A stretch of DNA of 64,000 bases from assembly GCA_010645155.1 (NCBI GenBank), contig JAAGOF010000252.1:31479-95478 (forward strand), written 5' to 3'. Shown in pieces: positions 1-12,312 of this stretch. Position 1 is the first letter of the stretch. The number at the start of each line of letters is the position of its first letter. The translations under genes were made by a program, and so were the position numbers. The DNA comes from Tigriopus japonicus (taxonomy: Eukaryota; Arthropoda; Copepoda; Harpacticoida; Harpacticidae). The notes under the pieces are model-generated. The model had not been told where the DNA came from and searched no databases. It was given only the letters and a program-made list of their open reading frames with translations.

Positions 1-432
1 ATGGTTGATCTCACAAAAAATGTATAGAGATCAAAAAGATGTGGCAGATAACAATTCTTAAGATACACAAGTTGTTATTCTCTTTTTGTCGCCTTATTTT
101 TTATTTTACCCAAATTTCTGAAGAGAGAAAAAAATCGGAGTCACGAACGCTCTGTTTTCGTAAAGGGCCCTTCAGGGAAAAAATCGTCGTCGCTTAAATA
201 TTGAAATTGGGTGAAATTGCTTTTTCTGACTTTTCAAGTCAAGTGTTTGGCCAATTCTATCCAATAAAGGTGAGATTCATACATGGTTTCAATCATGAGT
301 TATTGACGATGGAATTAGGTGTTCCGTTTCTTTTGAAACACCCGGTAAGTAGTTACTGGAAACATGGTCGGACGTTCATCGACACGCTTCTTCACTTGGC
401 TGAACCTCAAATTAAACACATAACAAACTCAC

Positions 433-1826
433 TCTGTGTAGCACGTGCCATTTCTGTTTCCTGTCCCAGGACAGGGAGAATTGGAGAATCTAAAAGACAA
501 AAGATGAATTTCCAACACACAACTTTGAGAAAAAGCAAATATTTTCCTAAAAATTATGTGTCTTCAATTTTTTGTTGGCGTGGTTGAGCGTTTGACAAAT
601 TTCCACAAAACTGAAGTTCTGCCCAATTCCAGCCTAGACAAATTGAAGTGAGCTATGGACCAACTTGCAACGAAAGTTCAATATAAGACTACTATAAGAC
701 TATAGGAATAAATTTAGAAATAAGAATGCTCAAAATTAACGTAAGAATGTTGAAAGGATTAACTATTCATGCCTTTACCGCCGATCAAAATATATGCACA
801 TACTCTGATGGTTGATTTAAGAAAAACTCTCGGTGCAAGAGATAATATGTAATTGTTGACAAACAATATTATTGTATTTAGCTTTGCCTATACACTTGTT
901 GATATTTTAGTTGTTTGTTCGCTTCACCGCTTAACTGGTTGACTTACCCCTCGCATGGATAGGAATTCTAAGAACTAATTGGCAGGAGCATAGGAAAAAG
1001 CGATCAAGCGGCTAAGTCATGAAAATGGCACCCTAAAGAAAAACTGTCTATACCAGGGGTTGGCAACCGGTGGGCCGCGGCCCAAATGTAGGCTCAAGGG
1101 TGGTCGTTGGTAGGCCCAGGAGCTATGGAGAAAGTCCGAAATAGTGGGCCCGTGAACCATCCGTAGTACTGCTCTTGTGGGCAAAAAGCTCTTTGATCGC
1201 TAATTTGTGAGCCCCTGAACGTATCAATGCATGTGTTTGGTGGGTCCCTATCAACACGACTCAAATTTTGTGGGTCTTGACCCAAAAGTGGTTGCCGACC
1301 CCTGGTCTAGACTAATTTCAGACATTGGAACAAAGGTGCATTTCTTGTTATCTCCAATGCATTTCACCTAATTCAACCCTTCAATCAAGAGATTTCCCTA
1401 TTTTTTCCCTAAATCAACGAAAATATGTTTACAAAAACCGAGTGTTCGAGCCATTGTAAAATTAGGGTTATTAAAACATGTTAATTCTATTTTCTGTGCG
1501 TCAAAATAGACAAAGTTTCGAAAGAGTAAAGCTATTCGGAAAATCAAGTAATTAATTTCCAGAGGCGCCCGGTTAGTATATGATATGTTTGAAACACGAA
1601 TACCTTTGGATATTCCGTTGAAGACATGTTATTTCTTTCACTTACCGAATAATGTTGAATAAACTCACTAAAATTTGAAATTTAATGCAATATGGCCCAA
1701 CAAAAAGGAAATACAATGACCTAAGTGCAACTTACGAGCTTTTCCACTCCTTTCATTTGAACCTTCAACCAAGGCATAATTGGCAACCAAAAGTGCCCCT
1801 GCCAATACGTAGAAGCTTGAATTCAT
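433..1826 (-). CDS. Gene D: secreted CUB-like protein, 5' part (partial at left edge)
   Basis: Three minus-strand coding exons join in phase: 1826-1736, 1667-1646 (22 nt) and 489-433. Exon 1 starts at ATG 1826-1824 and encodes a signal peptide (MNSSFYVLAGALLVANYALV). I chose this ATG because the paralog C starts at the same place and a splice acceptor (TTTCAG) lies 10 nt upstream, so the longer upstream frame is probably intron. The micro-exon encodes LSLFNIIR. Exon 3 encodes FSNSPCPGTGNRNGTCYTE, the first cysteine motif of the arthropod secreted CUB-like family. Donors are GTAAG, GTAAG and GTGAG. The next exon, by analogy with gene C, should begin with an EEC motif; I do not see it in bases 1-432, so the gene continues off the left edge. 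A hAT-like repeat lies in intron 2. Ligand and role are unknown; secretion is inferred. Confidence 0.8.
1054..1304. mobile_element. hAT-like non-autonomous element, copy 1
   Basis: The ends are inverted repeats, CAGGGGTTGGCAACC and GGTTGCCGACCCCTG. They are flanked by an 8-bp target duplication, GTCTATAC at 1046-1053 and GTCTAGAC at 1305-1312, with one mismatch. Eight-base duplications and CAGGG ends are typical of hAT transposons. The 251-bp interior has no transposase. The ends of the element at 60.3-61.7 kb have the same sequence in the opposite orientation. It sits in intron 2 of gene D. Confidence 0.85.
1646..1667 (-). CDS. Gene D coding exon 2, 22-nt micro-exon
   Basis: Twenty-two nucleotides flanked by an acceptor (TTTTAG side at 1669-1668) and a GTAAGTG donor. 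It enters in phase 1 and leaves in phase 2, linking the signal-peptide exon to the cysteine-motif exon. It matches the 22-nt exon of gene C in length, phase and sequence. Confidence 0.8.
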
Positions 1827-1836
1827 GTTCAAGTAT

Positions 1837-1914
1837 CTGAAATATAAAATGAAATACCTTTCTTGAAGTTCTTTGCATGTGAAGCTAAAAATTAACAAGT
1901 GTTGATAGAACTTA
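1837..1914 (-). other. Probable 5'UTR intron of gene D
   Basis: An acceptor (TTTCAG) lies 10 nt before the start codon, and a GTAAGTTC donor lies about 78 nt further upstream on the minus strand. Gene C also has an acceptor (ATTTTAG) 9 nt before its ATG, so a 5'UTR intron ending next to the start codon appears shared by the two paralogs. Only the acceptor is conserved; the donor is a guess. Confidence 0.35.
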
Positions 1915-2266
1915 CATGTTCCAATTTTTTTTGAAGTTATCTCTCTGAGGGAGCAAATTCAATTGATTCTTTTTGAAAGCTAAGAGCTGGAATGTGTGGT
2001 AAAAAAGTTTTCGGCCACCAAGCATGTCTAGATGGCCGGCAAGAGCGCCCTCTCCTAAACAAGAACTACGGATGAAGTATGGACATCGGAAAAGATTTCT
2101 TTTGTATATCACATGTGGATTAAGAAAAGAAGTGAAACTCTTGATTTTGTTTTTGCGAACGAATTAAAAAAAAATTCTTAATTTGTTGGATCTTGTTGGC
2201 ATTGGCATTCTTGGCCAACTCTTTTTATATTTTGCATCAGTTAATAAATATTGTTTAGTCTGATCA

Positions 2267-2627
2267 GCCCCGGTTCGATTCCGGGCTTGCCGAGTCTTAG
2301 TGGTCTGTGGTATTAGGTTACATGCAATAGTCACGGCCCTTGACGGCTTAAATGGGCGAACCTGGGGTCATACCCGAGGGTGAGGTAAAAATTAATGCTT
2401 ATTGGCTTGTCCAAGTGGAGCGGCAATATCCCCATATGGAGGACAGCCTCTATCAGATCACAGCTGCGAAGCTGCGTTCTGACTCCAACACAAACAAACA
2501 AGCAAACAAACAAACAAACAAACAAACAAACAAACAAACAAACAAACAAACAAACAAACAAACAAACAAACAAACAAACAAACAAACAAACAAACAAACA
2601 AACAAACAAACAAACAAACAAACAAAG
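2267..2627 (+). mobile_element. tRNA-derived SINE, family 1, copy 1 (5' truncated)
   Basis: A B-box (GGTTCGATTCC at about 2272) is followed by CGGGCTTGCC, a roughly 200-bp body and a (CAAA)n tail. The copy at 60.39 kb shares the body (for example CACGGCC...TTGACGGCTTAAATGG and TGGAGCGGCAATAT) and keeps the full tRNA-like head. This copy lacks the A-box half. Confidence 0.85.
2491..2626 (+). repeat. (CAAA)n microsatellite, SINE tail
   Basis: About 34 tandem CAAA units, with one early interruption. It forms the 3' tail of the SINE. Translation gives NKQT or FVCL repeats on the two strands, which are not proteins. Confidence 0.95.
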
Positions 2628-4020
2628 CTAGAGTACCTCTTGATCTCCCAGGATTCCTCTATAGCTCATAGTGAACGTTTGAGCACCGATTTGAGACGAT
2701 CTGAGATCACGCCTTGCTGAGGGAGCTTTTTTTCAAGACTGTCATTTAGCCCAGAATTGGGAAGAATATTTTTAACGTTGATTTAGACTAAGTAAAGTAA
2801 AACTAGAGAACGACCCCACCATGGGAAATCATGCCAAAACTGATGACATTGGTGGTGATGAGAGATGTTGATGTTAGCTCTACTCATAGTTATCCACATT
2901 TGTCTAAATCTGTGATATTCTTGAAACCCCTCTGTGATATATTTTAAAGACAGATTATTTCATCTATTTTGATTTTTTGTTGTTGATGTATTTGATGTTG
3001 ATTGGTAGCTAAAATGAGAATGTGTTGCTCAATCTTTGCCAATTTTTGAGATGCTTTTATTGCAATGCAGTTTTTGCTCCAATCCAATACTATTTTTGTA
3101 GTGTTTTGCAATATTAACAATAGAGTCATAAATTGTATTCATATTTGTATATACAACACTTTTAAAGCTTTTCAAAAATCTTATTACCTTACGGAATTGT
3201 TAGGTACAAAAAATGCACCTAAAAACCAAGCAATGTCTTTGTTTGAATGGCTCATCTCTGGAATATCTTATTTGTTGATCTCAGAAGGGCCCAAACTGAA
3301 ATCTTTCATGCAGAGTCTGATCTATCAAATGTTTTATCAGAGGAGGCTTAGGTACACATAAGGCCCTGCTCTTAATCAATCATTTGTGACCTTCTTAGTG
3401 CCCTCCCATCTTCATTTCATTATATTTATTCAATACTCTATCTCACCTTGACAATGATTGGGTGGACAAAACAATAAACAATATTTAAAGATTGAGTGCC
3501 TTTTCTTCCATCCATTTATGTGCGGAAAGCCAATGACACAAAAGACATGCTCCAATGTGAAATGTAAACATGTCCATATTTCAGCTGGAACTTAGAGGAA
3601 ACAGAGATCAGCCAAACATTCGTCTCCTAGTTTTGGTTATACAATGGGCACAAATTGTTTGTTGAAAAATCCACAAAAGTATCAAAAAGGTATTATTGAT
3701 TTGATATTTTAAAAAGAATAAATATGGGATTAATGTTCATTCACACCACCATGGACAGTAAGCATTAATCACTTCTTAAAAGACTTGATGTTTTTGGTTT
3801 TTTCATATTTATTGGCATCCTCAGGAAGAAGGAGTGTCATATGACTTTAGTCCTGGCAAAGGGTTCATTAAGTGGACAACTCCATTCCAATTGAACAATT
3901 CATAACCCATCCCCTTTCCCCATACTTTTCATTCATTCAGTCATCCTTGCCTAGTCCCTGTCCCATTTTCTCTGTCTTTGAACACCCTTGTCCCAAACAT
4001 ACATAACCTCCTCTCTTCCA
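2628..4020. other. Non-coding, nothing recognised
   Basis: AT-rich sequence with only short chance reading frames. I see no exon of the CUB-like family, no tRNA and no clear repeat ends. Confidence 0.6.
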
Positions 4021-4049
4021 TGGTCTATCTTTGTCTTATTGAAATTGAA

Positions 4050-4295
4050 GGTAAGTTGTTGAGGCAATTTGGGAGTATAGTAGAATCATATCTGGAAACA
4101 TGGAAGAAGCATATGAGGTGACATAGAAATAACCATGCGCAATCAAGTTTTGGTACATAAGCTGTGATTGAAAAAACACAGCTTATGTAACAAAACTTGA
4201 TGTTGCATGATTTTTTTCTGCTCCATTTCATTTACTTATTCTATGCTTCTACACATGCTTCTAGGATACTTCTAAACTACCTGAACAGCCGACCT
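4050..4295. repeat. Foldback repeat with a near-perfect central hairpin
   Basis: Diverged inverted arms of about 110 bp surround a tight hairpin at 4138-4204. The stem pairs CAAGTTTTGGTACATAAGC with its near-complement after a loop of about 10 nt (ATTGAAAAAA). The diverged outer arms suggest a foldback MITE; the core alone resembles a miRNA-precursor-sized hairpin. Confidence 0.6.
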
Positions 4296-4791
4296 ATAAC
4301 CGCCCCTTCCCATCCACAACGATCTTCTCCTTTGAAGCACCATTTTTTGTTAATATGTGATAATATTTTTGAACTGAAATTCGACTATCCACGTCCATAC
4401 TTTTTGTAGTTGTTCTTGCACTTACTATTTCAGACAACTAGCGATTACGTTGCACTCGAAATACCTTTCTTTACTTTTAGTGTTGCGGAAATAACTGCGT
4501 TTTTTCTAATCATAACAATAGGTCTAAGAGTTATGGGTTAAAGCAAGTAACTTTCCGGGGTACATGGTCAAAACTTTAAGGCTGTTCAGGTTATGAAGTT
4601 TCTCGTATAAAATCACAATTTTCATGAAAAATGCGAATTTTACCAGAATCTCAGAGAAAATAAAATATTTAAAACATTTTTGGGTCTGCCATAAATGGCA
4701 TTGAATTTAATCAAAATAATTTGGGTCGCTCATCCATGAAATATTTTATTGTCTCTTCTGTTTTTATTTGTCCCAGCTTTTATCTTCATTA

Positions 4792-5142
4792 CAGGGTCGG
4801 CGGTGTCAGCGGTCCATGTGTGTATTTTGGCGTTTTTAGTACATAACCAGTGTCCGTTTCAGGACAGGTTGGGATACCAAACACTCCCCTCCAACCCAAA
4901 ATTTTGCCCTCCTCCCCTTGAGAGACAAATGTAAGGCACTATGCCAACTTTTCCAATTATTCATAGATGTCATGATTCCGCCCATCTATGTCTTAGGGCT
5001 CCTACAGGGATATGCATAAAACAAGTTTAACTCTTTAATACTACAGGATTCTAAACTGTAAATATGAAAAAAATCTATCGAAAACTACAAGACCTATGAC
5101 TATGATGGTTTTAAGGGGTCTACACTTGGGCTGCCGACCCTG
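4792..5142. mobile_element. hAT-like element with CAGGGTCGGC ends
   Basis: Inverted ends CAGGGTCGGC and GCCGACCCTG, both continuing outward as TTA/TAA. No 8-bp duplication is seen, so the superfamily call is tentative. The element at 17.6-18.5 kb has similar ends. The interior is non-coding. Confidence 0.5.
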
Positions 5143-6859
5143 TAAATAAATTGTGTGGTGAAACCAAACCAAAATATGCCACTCAAAGGATAATTTACCC
5201 ACATTTAGGTTCGTGTAGGAATAGATTGGTTCTTATTTTTATTTTGTAGCTCCCATCAAATATTGAAGATCCCTAATTGAACATGTTAAATGACGAAAAC
5301 AGAGGTAGAGCAAAAAGTTTCCCCAAATGTCTGTTTTGGACGGTTTGGAGACGAAAGGGCTGCTTTTAGTTTGACTAATATCTGCCCATTTCATCTGTAT
5401 TTATGTAGGTCCAGGTATTGTTAAATCACAAAATTTGATCACTTTTTCTTATTACTTGGGGAGAACTAATCAATATAAACATTCACTAATTCCATAATTC
5501 TGTTTGAATGTTTCAAAATGTGGGAAAGGTAGATAATTACTTAAAACTAAGATTCTTAATAATCTTGCAGTATAAGAAACCATTACATTTTAGTTTCTTG
5601 AAACCACAAGCATTTTTTGAAGTCTTAAATCTATGTTAAAGCTTTTTAAAAGCCTTTTTATGAATAATGAATGATATCAATAAATCATATCAGTGGTTTA
5701 CACTGCCACGTTTAATTCTTTAAAAAAGTGCACGACAGAATAATTGTGTATTGGTTAGCCTTGCTAACACTTCGTTGAAAAGTAGAAAATGAGTATTTTA
5801 CGGTACGTGACAAATTTCTTTAAGTTCCAAAATGTACAGTGAAAATCAGCGTTATTCTTTCTTTGTTATCTTTGTTGCGGACTTTCACATTTTCGAAATT
5901 TAACCGCTCACAAATGATCATAAACAATCCCCTACAAGGCAACGAAGATTCAAGAACATGCAATAAATCCAAATTTAGAAGGTATTTTGCCGAAAGAGGC
6001 TCGAGCTAAATTAGAGGAGCTCTAGACATGGAAGAAAATTGCTGTTAATGACTTTAGGAAGGCATAAAGACTAAAGGGGCCCTCGAATGCTGACGTTGCT
6101 TCTAGTACTTAAGTCTAGGGTAATTCCCACAGCAAAGCTCTCACTGTGGTTGAGCAATTCCTAAATTGGACGCAATATTGGTAGAAAACTATCTTATTAA
6201 ACGATTAGGAACCGGAAAGATAGGTTCTGATATCTAAAACTTGAACATTCATGTACTGTGTAACAATGGAACTTACTGAATCTGATATGCTTTTTAACAA
6301 TTTTTCGAAACTAATGGTGTGAATAGGCCTGAGAACAATATTGAAATGCGTTTTACTTCACAAACATTTCAAATGAAATCAAGGCTGCCATGTTTTGAGG
6401 AAGGAGTAACATTTCCGCTGTACGTGTTTTTTTCTACTGGAAATGTGCCTGGGATGCAAAAAAAATGACAGACAATATCACCTTTAATTTCGACTTCTGT
6501 CGATGAATGTCTCCATCACATGGACGCCTAACATCCTCCACTTTACTTTACCTCCAAGACTTTATGTTTATTGCTTATTGACTTTCCCACTTGCTTTGCC
6601 TTAAAGCTTTACAACAGAGATAATCGCTTTGTTAATGATGGATCTTGAACCACATCCCTTAAAAAGAGTTGGTCGCTGAGAAAAGAATAGTCCCACAATT
6701 GGCTGACGATGTGGAATTAAGCTAAAAAAAATCTCATTTGCGCAAATGAATATTTGAAAACGCTGTTGTGGTTATGGTCAGAGGTTTGAACATATTTATT
6801 TTTATCTCAGGCCTATTACGTTGAGCGCTGGAGAAAATTGAGACTAATTAATAAAAGGA
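5143..6859. other. Non-coding, nothing recognised
   Basis: No exon, tRNA or element end is recognisable. A short perfect palindrome (TCATTTGCGCAAATGA) lies near 6733. Confidence 0.55.
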
Positions 6860-7090
6860 AGGAGACGCAGTCTCCTGTACTAAGAGAGGTCCCAGGTTCG
6901 ATTCTTCTCCCCGACCATTCTCAAGGAAACTTTTAAACGATGATCCGCACCCACAGACGGAGGGAGCACTATTCTGATACCGGACTTAAAATTCCCTTTT
7001 GGAAAAAATCAAACGATGTGATGGCTGGGCTCACTGGCTGGGTAAAGCTAAACACTCCAACCCTGGCACCCATAGTCCAACAAAATCAGT
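6860..7090 (+). mobile_element. tRNA-derived SINE, family 2, copy 1
   Basis: The head has a degraded A-box region (GGAGACGCAG...) and a B-box (CAGGTTCGATTC at about 6893). The body shares CACCCACAGACGGA, TTCTGATACCGGA and CCCTGGCACCCA-like blocks with the copy at 54.67-54.92 kb. The A-box half is shorter than in that copy. Confidence 0.8.
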
Positions 7091-7203
7091 TTTCAAACAA
7101 ATGTTTGAACTTTCATTTGGGAAACGCTTATTTTGGTTCTTGTTTCAGCATTTTCTGAAGTGCCTTACACTTAAAGACCGAGATCTGGAGTGTCAAGAGC
7201 AAT

Positions 7204-7790
7204 ATGGCTGTACCCGGGATACAGTTCCGTGCAATGAAATTTGGATTGTCAGAATTAGATGTACTTCTATTTAAAGGCTACGGAAGTTCTTCTATCAAGC
7301 TAGTATCATCCATGAAGGATTTGGGCTTTGTGTGTCAAGAAAATGGAAAGTTTGATCACCAAAGCCAAAAAAAAGTGGGCAAGGCCTTGCAAACATGTCG
7401 CTGAATGTATCGCAATTTGGAGCCCACAAAAATTATAATGATGTCTTTAGTATACACTTTGACAATTCACTCTACTGTAGAAACGGTTTCGGCAGGTTTG
7501 AAAAAAGTCGAACGAGTCCAAAGATGTTTCACTAGAACATAAATCACAAGAATGAGAGATCTCTCATTTTAAGAGAGATTCCAAAAGTCCAAAAGTGTAC
7601 AGAATTTAGAGAAGGCATGAAAGGTACCTGCATGTCTCCAAGAGCATTCATGGGCTCTGTCCTAACCCAAGATTTAAAAACAGTTGTAGCTCTCGTGGAT
7701 GTTTCATTTACGATCTAAAAGCACCTCAAAATCCCAAGGAATCTAGACATGTTCGAACTAGAGGGCCAACAGAGAAATGACAATCCAAAA
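7204..7790 (+). pseudogene. Jockey/CR1-type LINE reverse transcriptase fragment (C-terminal part)
   Basis: Broken frames read as the region after the polymerase core of non-LTR retrotransposons: SSMKDLGFVCQENGKFDHQ, then LKKVERVQRCFTRT, then (after stops) pieces like HERYLHVSKSIHGLCPNP. The minus-strand fragment at 42.6-42.94 kb carries the same SIHGLCPNPGLE module. Stops and frameshifts make it dead. Confidence 0.75.
7551..7568. repeat. 18-bp perfect palindrome
   Basis: AATGAGAGATCTCTCATT is its own reverse complement. It lies within the LINE fragment. Confidence 0.8.
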
Positions 7791-8620
7791 TATTCGTGAG
7801 TCACCAAGCCTGCATTGTGTGTGCGATGGGATTTGATGTTGAACACGCTAAGTTATGTGATTCACAACCCGAACTTGCATTTTTAGGGAATCGGTGGCAA
7901 AATTGCTCATTCAACTGCTATGGTCGAACAAGAGCAATGTATGATTAATCAAGTCACTTTCCACCCTTGCTGCCACAGCAATGAAGTGTGCCCAAACCAA
8001 ATCCCCACTGACAGTACTGGAGTGACATTTTTCTGTTGGCCCTCTAGTTCGAACAATAAAGCCCTCCTCTTTCTTTTATCAGGCTCCTTCATCGATTCAA
8101 TTTTTGCCCATCATTCAATAGTCTTCGTAGGGAATATGAAAGAGCTAAATCCTCTAACACCTTTGAGGGCAAGATAAAAAATTTTCTAAAATCTGTTTTC
8201 TGATCAAACCATTGTTTAAGGATTGTAAAGATTTCAAGATCACAAAAATATTCCCAATGATTTATATCTATTAATATTTTGCTCGGGCACACAGGTCTCA
8301 ACAAATTCAAAGTTTTGTTTACACGGACAGTTTTATATGTTGTTTACGGTAGATTATGTTGATATGTTATTCTTCAAAACTTCCTGTTTCTAGTTCAGCA
8401 TTGTTAGCAATTTTTGATCAAAATTAAAGGAAAGCAATGTTTGTTGATGGGTTCAACAATTTAAGGTTGCACCGAGCGCAAAAAATAACAAAAATATTTT
8501 CTAAATTAAGATGCAATGGGATTTCTTAAAATTTTGTGACGCCAAACAATTTAAATAACAATTAAATGGTTCTTGAGGGGTTTTTATTGAGGAAAACAAA
8601 CACAAAGATATTTTGGAGTA
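7791..8620. other. Non-coding, possible old repeat
   Basis: A block at about 7920-8035 (HPCC and STGVTFF in one frame) resembles the minus strand at 40.65-40.80 kb (HPCC and DLTGVTF), so both may be copies of one unclassified repeat. Nothing else is recognised. Confidence 0.4.
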
Positions 8621-9657
8621 CAGTCGAATCTCGGTATGAAAAATCTCAGTTTAAGAAACTTTCACGAAATAAAAAACTTTTCCGTGCTGACCAAAATTTT
8701 ACCACATAAATATTCTTGATATATAAAATTTTCCATTTTTCCTCAATCTCGATATAAGAAACATTTTCAAAGTTTTGACCTATTTCTCTTGCATAAATTG
8801 GTCACAGCACAAAACAAAACAAAAACGAAGCAATTCTAAAAGAATCGATGCAGTGCTTCCATATTTTGTTGCGCTTTTGCGCAGACTTTGCGCTTTTTAG
8901 GGTGCCTTTTTACGCAGTTTTTTGGGCTCTCGCGCCTTGCGCCTTTAAAAAAAAAAACAACTTGCCTTTTTAAAGTTTCAGTCAAAAGAACGAAAAATTG
9001 CATTTTTTACCCTAAAATCGCTAAGAATTGTCAAACATGTCACTCAACAATAGCTATTTTAATGACATTAAGCATAAAAAAATAATTTGTCGATTATTAT
9101 AAAAATCATGTAAGCCCATTTTGCCAACAAACTTGCAAGGCTTGAGAGTGAAAAAAATTGTGTGTCTGCCAAAGCAAAACCTAGTGGAAAATAAGCAATC
9201 CAAGGAAGTGACTTGTGAAGCAAAGAAAGTCTCAAATTTGAAGTAATTTAAGGTCAAACTGAGAATAGAAGATTTTTCGTTGAGATATTCCAAAAAATAG
9301 CAAAAAATCTTCGTCAGGATGAAAGCGTGGAAGGCTCAATTTAAAAAAAAAATGCTTGTCCCTTTATAGATTAGATAATATACCAATCATGATGACAAAA
9401 TTGTACTGTCTTCTTTCATTTTTGTGTGTTTTAATAACTATTTTTTAAAAGCTAAATTTTTGAGTCATTGTCGGATTTTGTTGTAATAAAAGTAAGCTTA
9501 TAAGGTTATATAAAGGTGAGGTATACTCCTCTGGTAGTTTCCTTGTATTTTTTTTCGTTTCTTGAGCCCATTTTCTTGAGTCTCGATATAAGAAAATTCT
9601 CGATATAAGCAACATTTTGCCGATGACAGAAAAGTTTCTTAAAATGAGATTCGACTG
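8621..9657. mobile_element. pogo/Tigger-like (Tc1-mariner) non-autonomous element
   Basis: The left end is TA|CAGTCGAATCTC and the right end is GAGATTCGACTG followed by TTA. The inverted ends extend about 40 bp (CTCA.TTTAAGAAACTTT in both). CTCGATATAAGAAA motifs recur in the subterminal parts. TA targets and CAGTCGAAxCTCG-like ends fit the pogo/Tigger group. No transposase frame is present. Confidence 0.7.
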
Positions 9658-9726
9658 TTATTTGCAACATCAACATAGAAAGCCTCTTCTCCATTATGGC
9701 CTTCGAAACTGGGTGTGAGTTATCAG

Positions 9727-10229
9727 TAGAGCAAGGATTGAAAAGTTTTAACTTAAAACTTAAAAAAACTGTTTTTGGACATTTTGGCCCAAAAAAACTT
9801 TTTTGGGGTTTTATAACTTATTTTGGAGTTATCTTTAAACTTTGTGAAAATTTTAAGAAGAAAAACTTTTTTTCACGTTTTTCAGACCTAAAAAAACTTT
9901 TTTTGAAATTTTACTCCGACCTAAAAAGATGTCATTTTTTTCTAGGTGAAAGACTTCTTTAGATAAATTCTTTAATCTAATATTCGAGAAAAAATAATCC
10001 TGGCTTAAAAACAATAGACAAAATAATTTTTGCCCCATCAATTGACAAATTGAGAAGATAAAACCTTTTTTGGAAATTTTGTGTGCAAAAACTAAAATTT
10101 TGTTCATTTGTATCTGGAAAAAACATTTTTTGCCCTTTTTTAGCTGAAAAAAAAAAACTCTATTTTACCATACTTCCAATTTAAAAAGTTCTTTTTTTTT
10201 GACATTTTTTCAGTTTTTTCCCGCCCTCT
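9727..10229. mobile_element. Mutator-like MITE, copy 1 (9-bp duplication)
   Basis: The 9-bp duplication AGTTATCAG flanks it (9718-9726 and 10230-10238). Inside are A/T-run blocks such as AAACTTTTTTTC and a distinctive CTCCGACCTAAAAAG. The same sequence occurs in the opposite orientation at 57.2-57.68 kb inside gene B. Ends are weak inverted repeats (TAGAGCAAGG against CCCGCCCTCT). Confidence 0.65.
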
Positions 10230-10238
10230 AGTTATCAG

Positions 10239-10955
10239 GGTAATTTTGACGACTCACTGACGAACGATTAAAGTAGACCCGTACCCCCTTCTTTTAATTT
10301 CTAAGGACCTGTGGTTCCACTTCAAGCAATATATTCTTACCTTACCTCATTAAGAACGAAAGAAAATCCACACACTTCTTAAAAACTCGATTCTCTGAGG
10401 ATTTCTTGTTTGAATTGGACTTGATTGAACTAAAAATAAAAAACCGCGAAATTTGACTTCCCGTTCAGAGGACCTTTTTATGCATGGAGCATTTTGAGAA
10501 CATTCTACATGGATTACCACAAATTTAAAAAAAACTTCGCCTTTTGAGACCTTTGAAAATGATAATATTCTAAATTTGTCCTAGGACTTGAAAAAAAAAA
10601 ATGTGATCCCTGTCTTGTCATCCAAATGAAAATAAGAGAAGGAAGTGAGGAGCCTCATTCAGAGGAATCAATTTCCTGTGTATCTTATCTTAAAATGGAA
10701 GAAGCACTGAATTTTCGGGACCGGGGGGCTAGCGATGAGAATTATGATATAAAAAGTAGGATGAACCTACCCTATCGTACACTTTGTGATTCCGAGTGGC
10801 TTTTAAATTCTAAAATAAATGCGACCTGGCTGATGTTGGGTAAATTATGCTTCTCAATTTTCAACTTAATCAAATATTAGAGTAAAAAAATGTGCTCTCT
10901 CAAAGGTCAATGTAAATTTTTCTGCAAATGAATGAGCTGAGTCTTCTGGTCATTG
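10239..10955. other. Non-coding, nothing recognised
   Basis: No family exon or element end is seen. Confidence 0.55.
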
Positions 10956-10960
10956 TTTTA

Positions 10961-11129
10961 CCTAGGGACCACTGTACGTCAGGACGAATTTCAAAAATAC
11001 ACACTGGGTCCGATCATTGTACTAAAATGTGAGGTTTTTGCAACAAATATATTGTTCCGTTTAATTTTCATTGTACTAATCGGACCCAGTGTGTATTTTG
11101 AAAGTAATCCTGGCTTGAGCCATCCTTGG
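10961..11129. mobile_element. Foldback MITE, family F1, copy 1
   Basis: A 169-bp element nearly identical to 12981-13148. Internal inverted arms run outward from a short centre and contain ACACACTGGGTCCGATCATT and its complement. It is flanked by TTTTACC at 10956-10962 (overlapping the end) and 11130-11136, a 5-7 bp duplication. Confidence 0.85.
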
Positions 11130-11136
11130 TTTTACC

Positions 11137-12235
11137 ACAAAAGGGGTGGGTGAACTCATTCATTCAATGCTCTATTTTGAACATAAAATTGAGAGGGTAT
11201 GGGAGTGATTACCGTATCATTTTACGGACCTGCTGCAGTCTCTAACTGCCGTTAGCAGCGTAGGCTTGCCAAAAAAATCTCAGTTTTCAAGGGTCAGATT
11301 TTCGAAAAATGTTGCATTAATGGGCAATGAAATGGTTAATGTATGTTGAGAAGTTTTGCAAAGTAATTTGAAAACAAACGGAGGATTTGGAAATCTTCAA
11401 TTAAACAAATTATTTGTTTTTAGGTTTAGTTGCCCCAGGAACCGATCTCCTCTGGCCATCTTGTTATTCAAAGTCGGGCATTCCTAATTTCAAAGTTCGG
11501 AAGAACCCTCTCAACTTATGTAATGAAGTTTTAGATAAAAGCAACAAAACATACTTTTTTGCACATACAATGTCAAGAATTGCTATTTCAACTTCAATTT
11601 GTGCAGATAAGAAAGGCATTGTTCCAATCACCAGGCCTAAACCTTCGTTTTAGTTACCTCGCATGCTCATCAGAAACACGGGTCTTCCGAACTATTTTTC
11701 CCGCCAAAAATTATGACGGTAGTAGGAATTGCTGTAATACCTTTTTAATTTGATCGACCTGAAAATTGAAATGCGTTGTCTTGTTGATAATTCAAGTCTC
11801 ATTTGCAAAGAAACGCAATCGATTTGATCCACATGAAAATCAGAATGATCATTTCTAGACTGCCACTCCAGGAAATTCAGTTTTTCTCGCAAAGGGAATT
11901 GCTTTTTCGCAAAGTCAGTATTACTGTTCGTCTTGAAAATACGGTTGCAAAGAAACGCACGCCTTGGTTTTGAGGGAGATCTTCCGCACTGTTTAAACTT
12001 TTGGCATAGTATGTTATGCCAAATATCATATCGGAAAAACGTAAAGTTAAAAATGATTCAGAAAGCTAGAGAGATTCCTTTAAGAAACGACTTTCAACTA
12101 AGACAAGGTTACGTATTAACCTTGAAGTATTCTTAATCTTGAATTTAGACTATTTGGCGATAATTCTGCTTCAAAGGTTTTTGGATTGGAGAAAAATCGA
12201 TTTTGTTTTCTCCCAAAATGCATTTTTAGTGTATG
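11137..12235. other. Non-coding, nothing recognised
   Basis: Only short chance frames. No splice-consistent exon of the CUB-like family is found. Confidence 0.5.
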
Positions 12236-12312
12236 TATGCTTTCGGTTTCGGTAGGCATACACGAAGCCAAGACGGAATTATCGGCCAAAAGCAGTTTCG
12301 GTCCATCACAAT
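12236..12312. mobile_element. Fragment of CCGAAA-type hAT-like MITE
   Basis: Contains TTTCGGTTTCGG and ends with CAGTTTCGGTCCATCAC, matching the right ends of the elements at 44.5 and 52.4 kb. The left end was not found. Confidence 0.5.

Noticed and set aside
2331..2720. Reading frames of 78-122 codons with NKQT or FVCL repeats
   Set aside because: They are translations of the (CAAA)n SINE tail.
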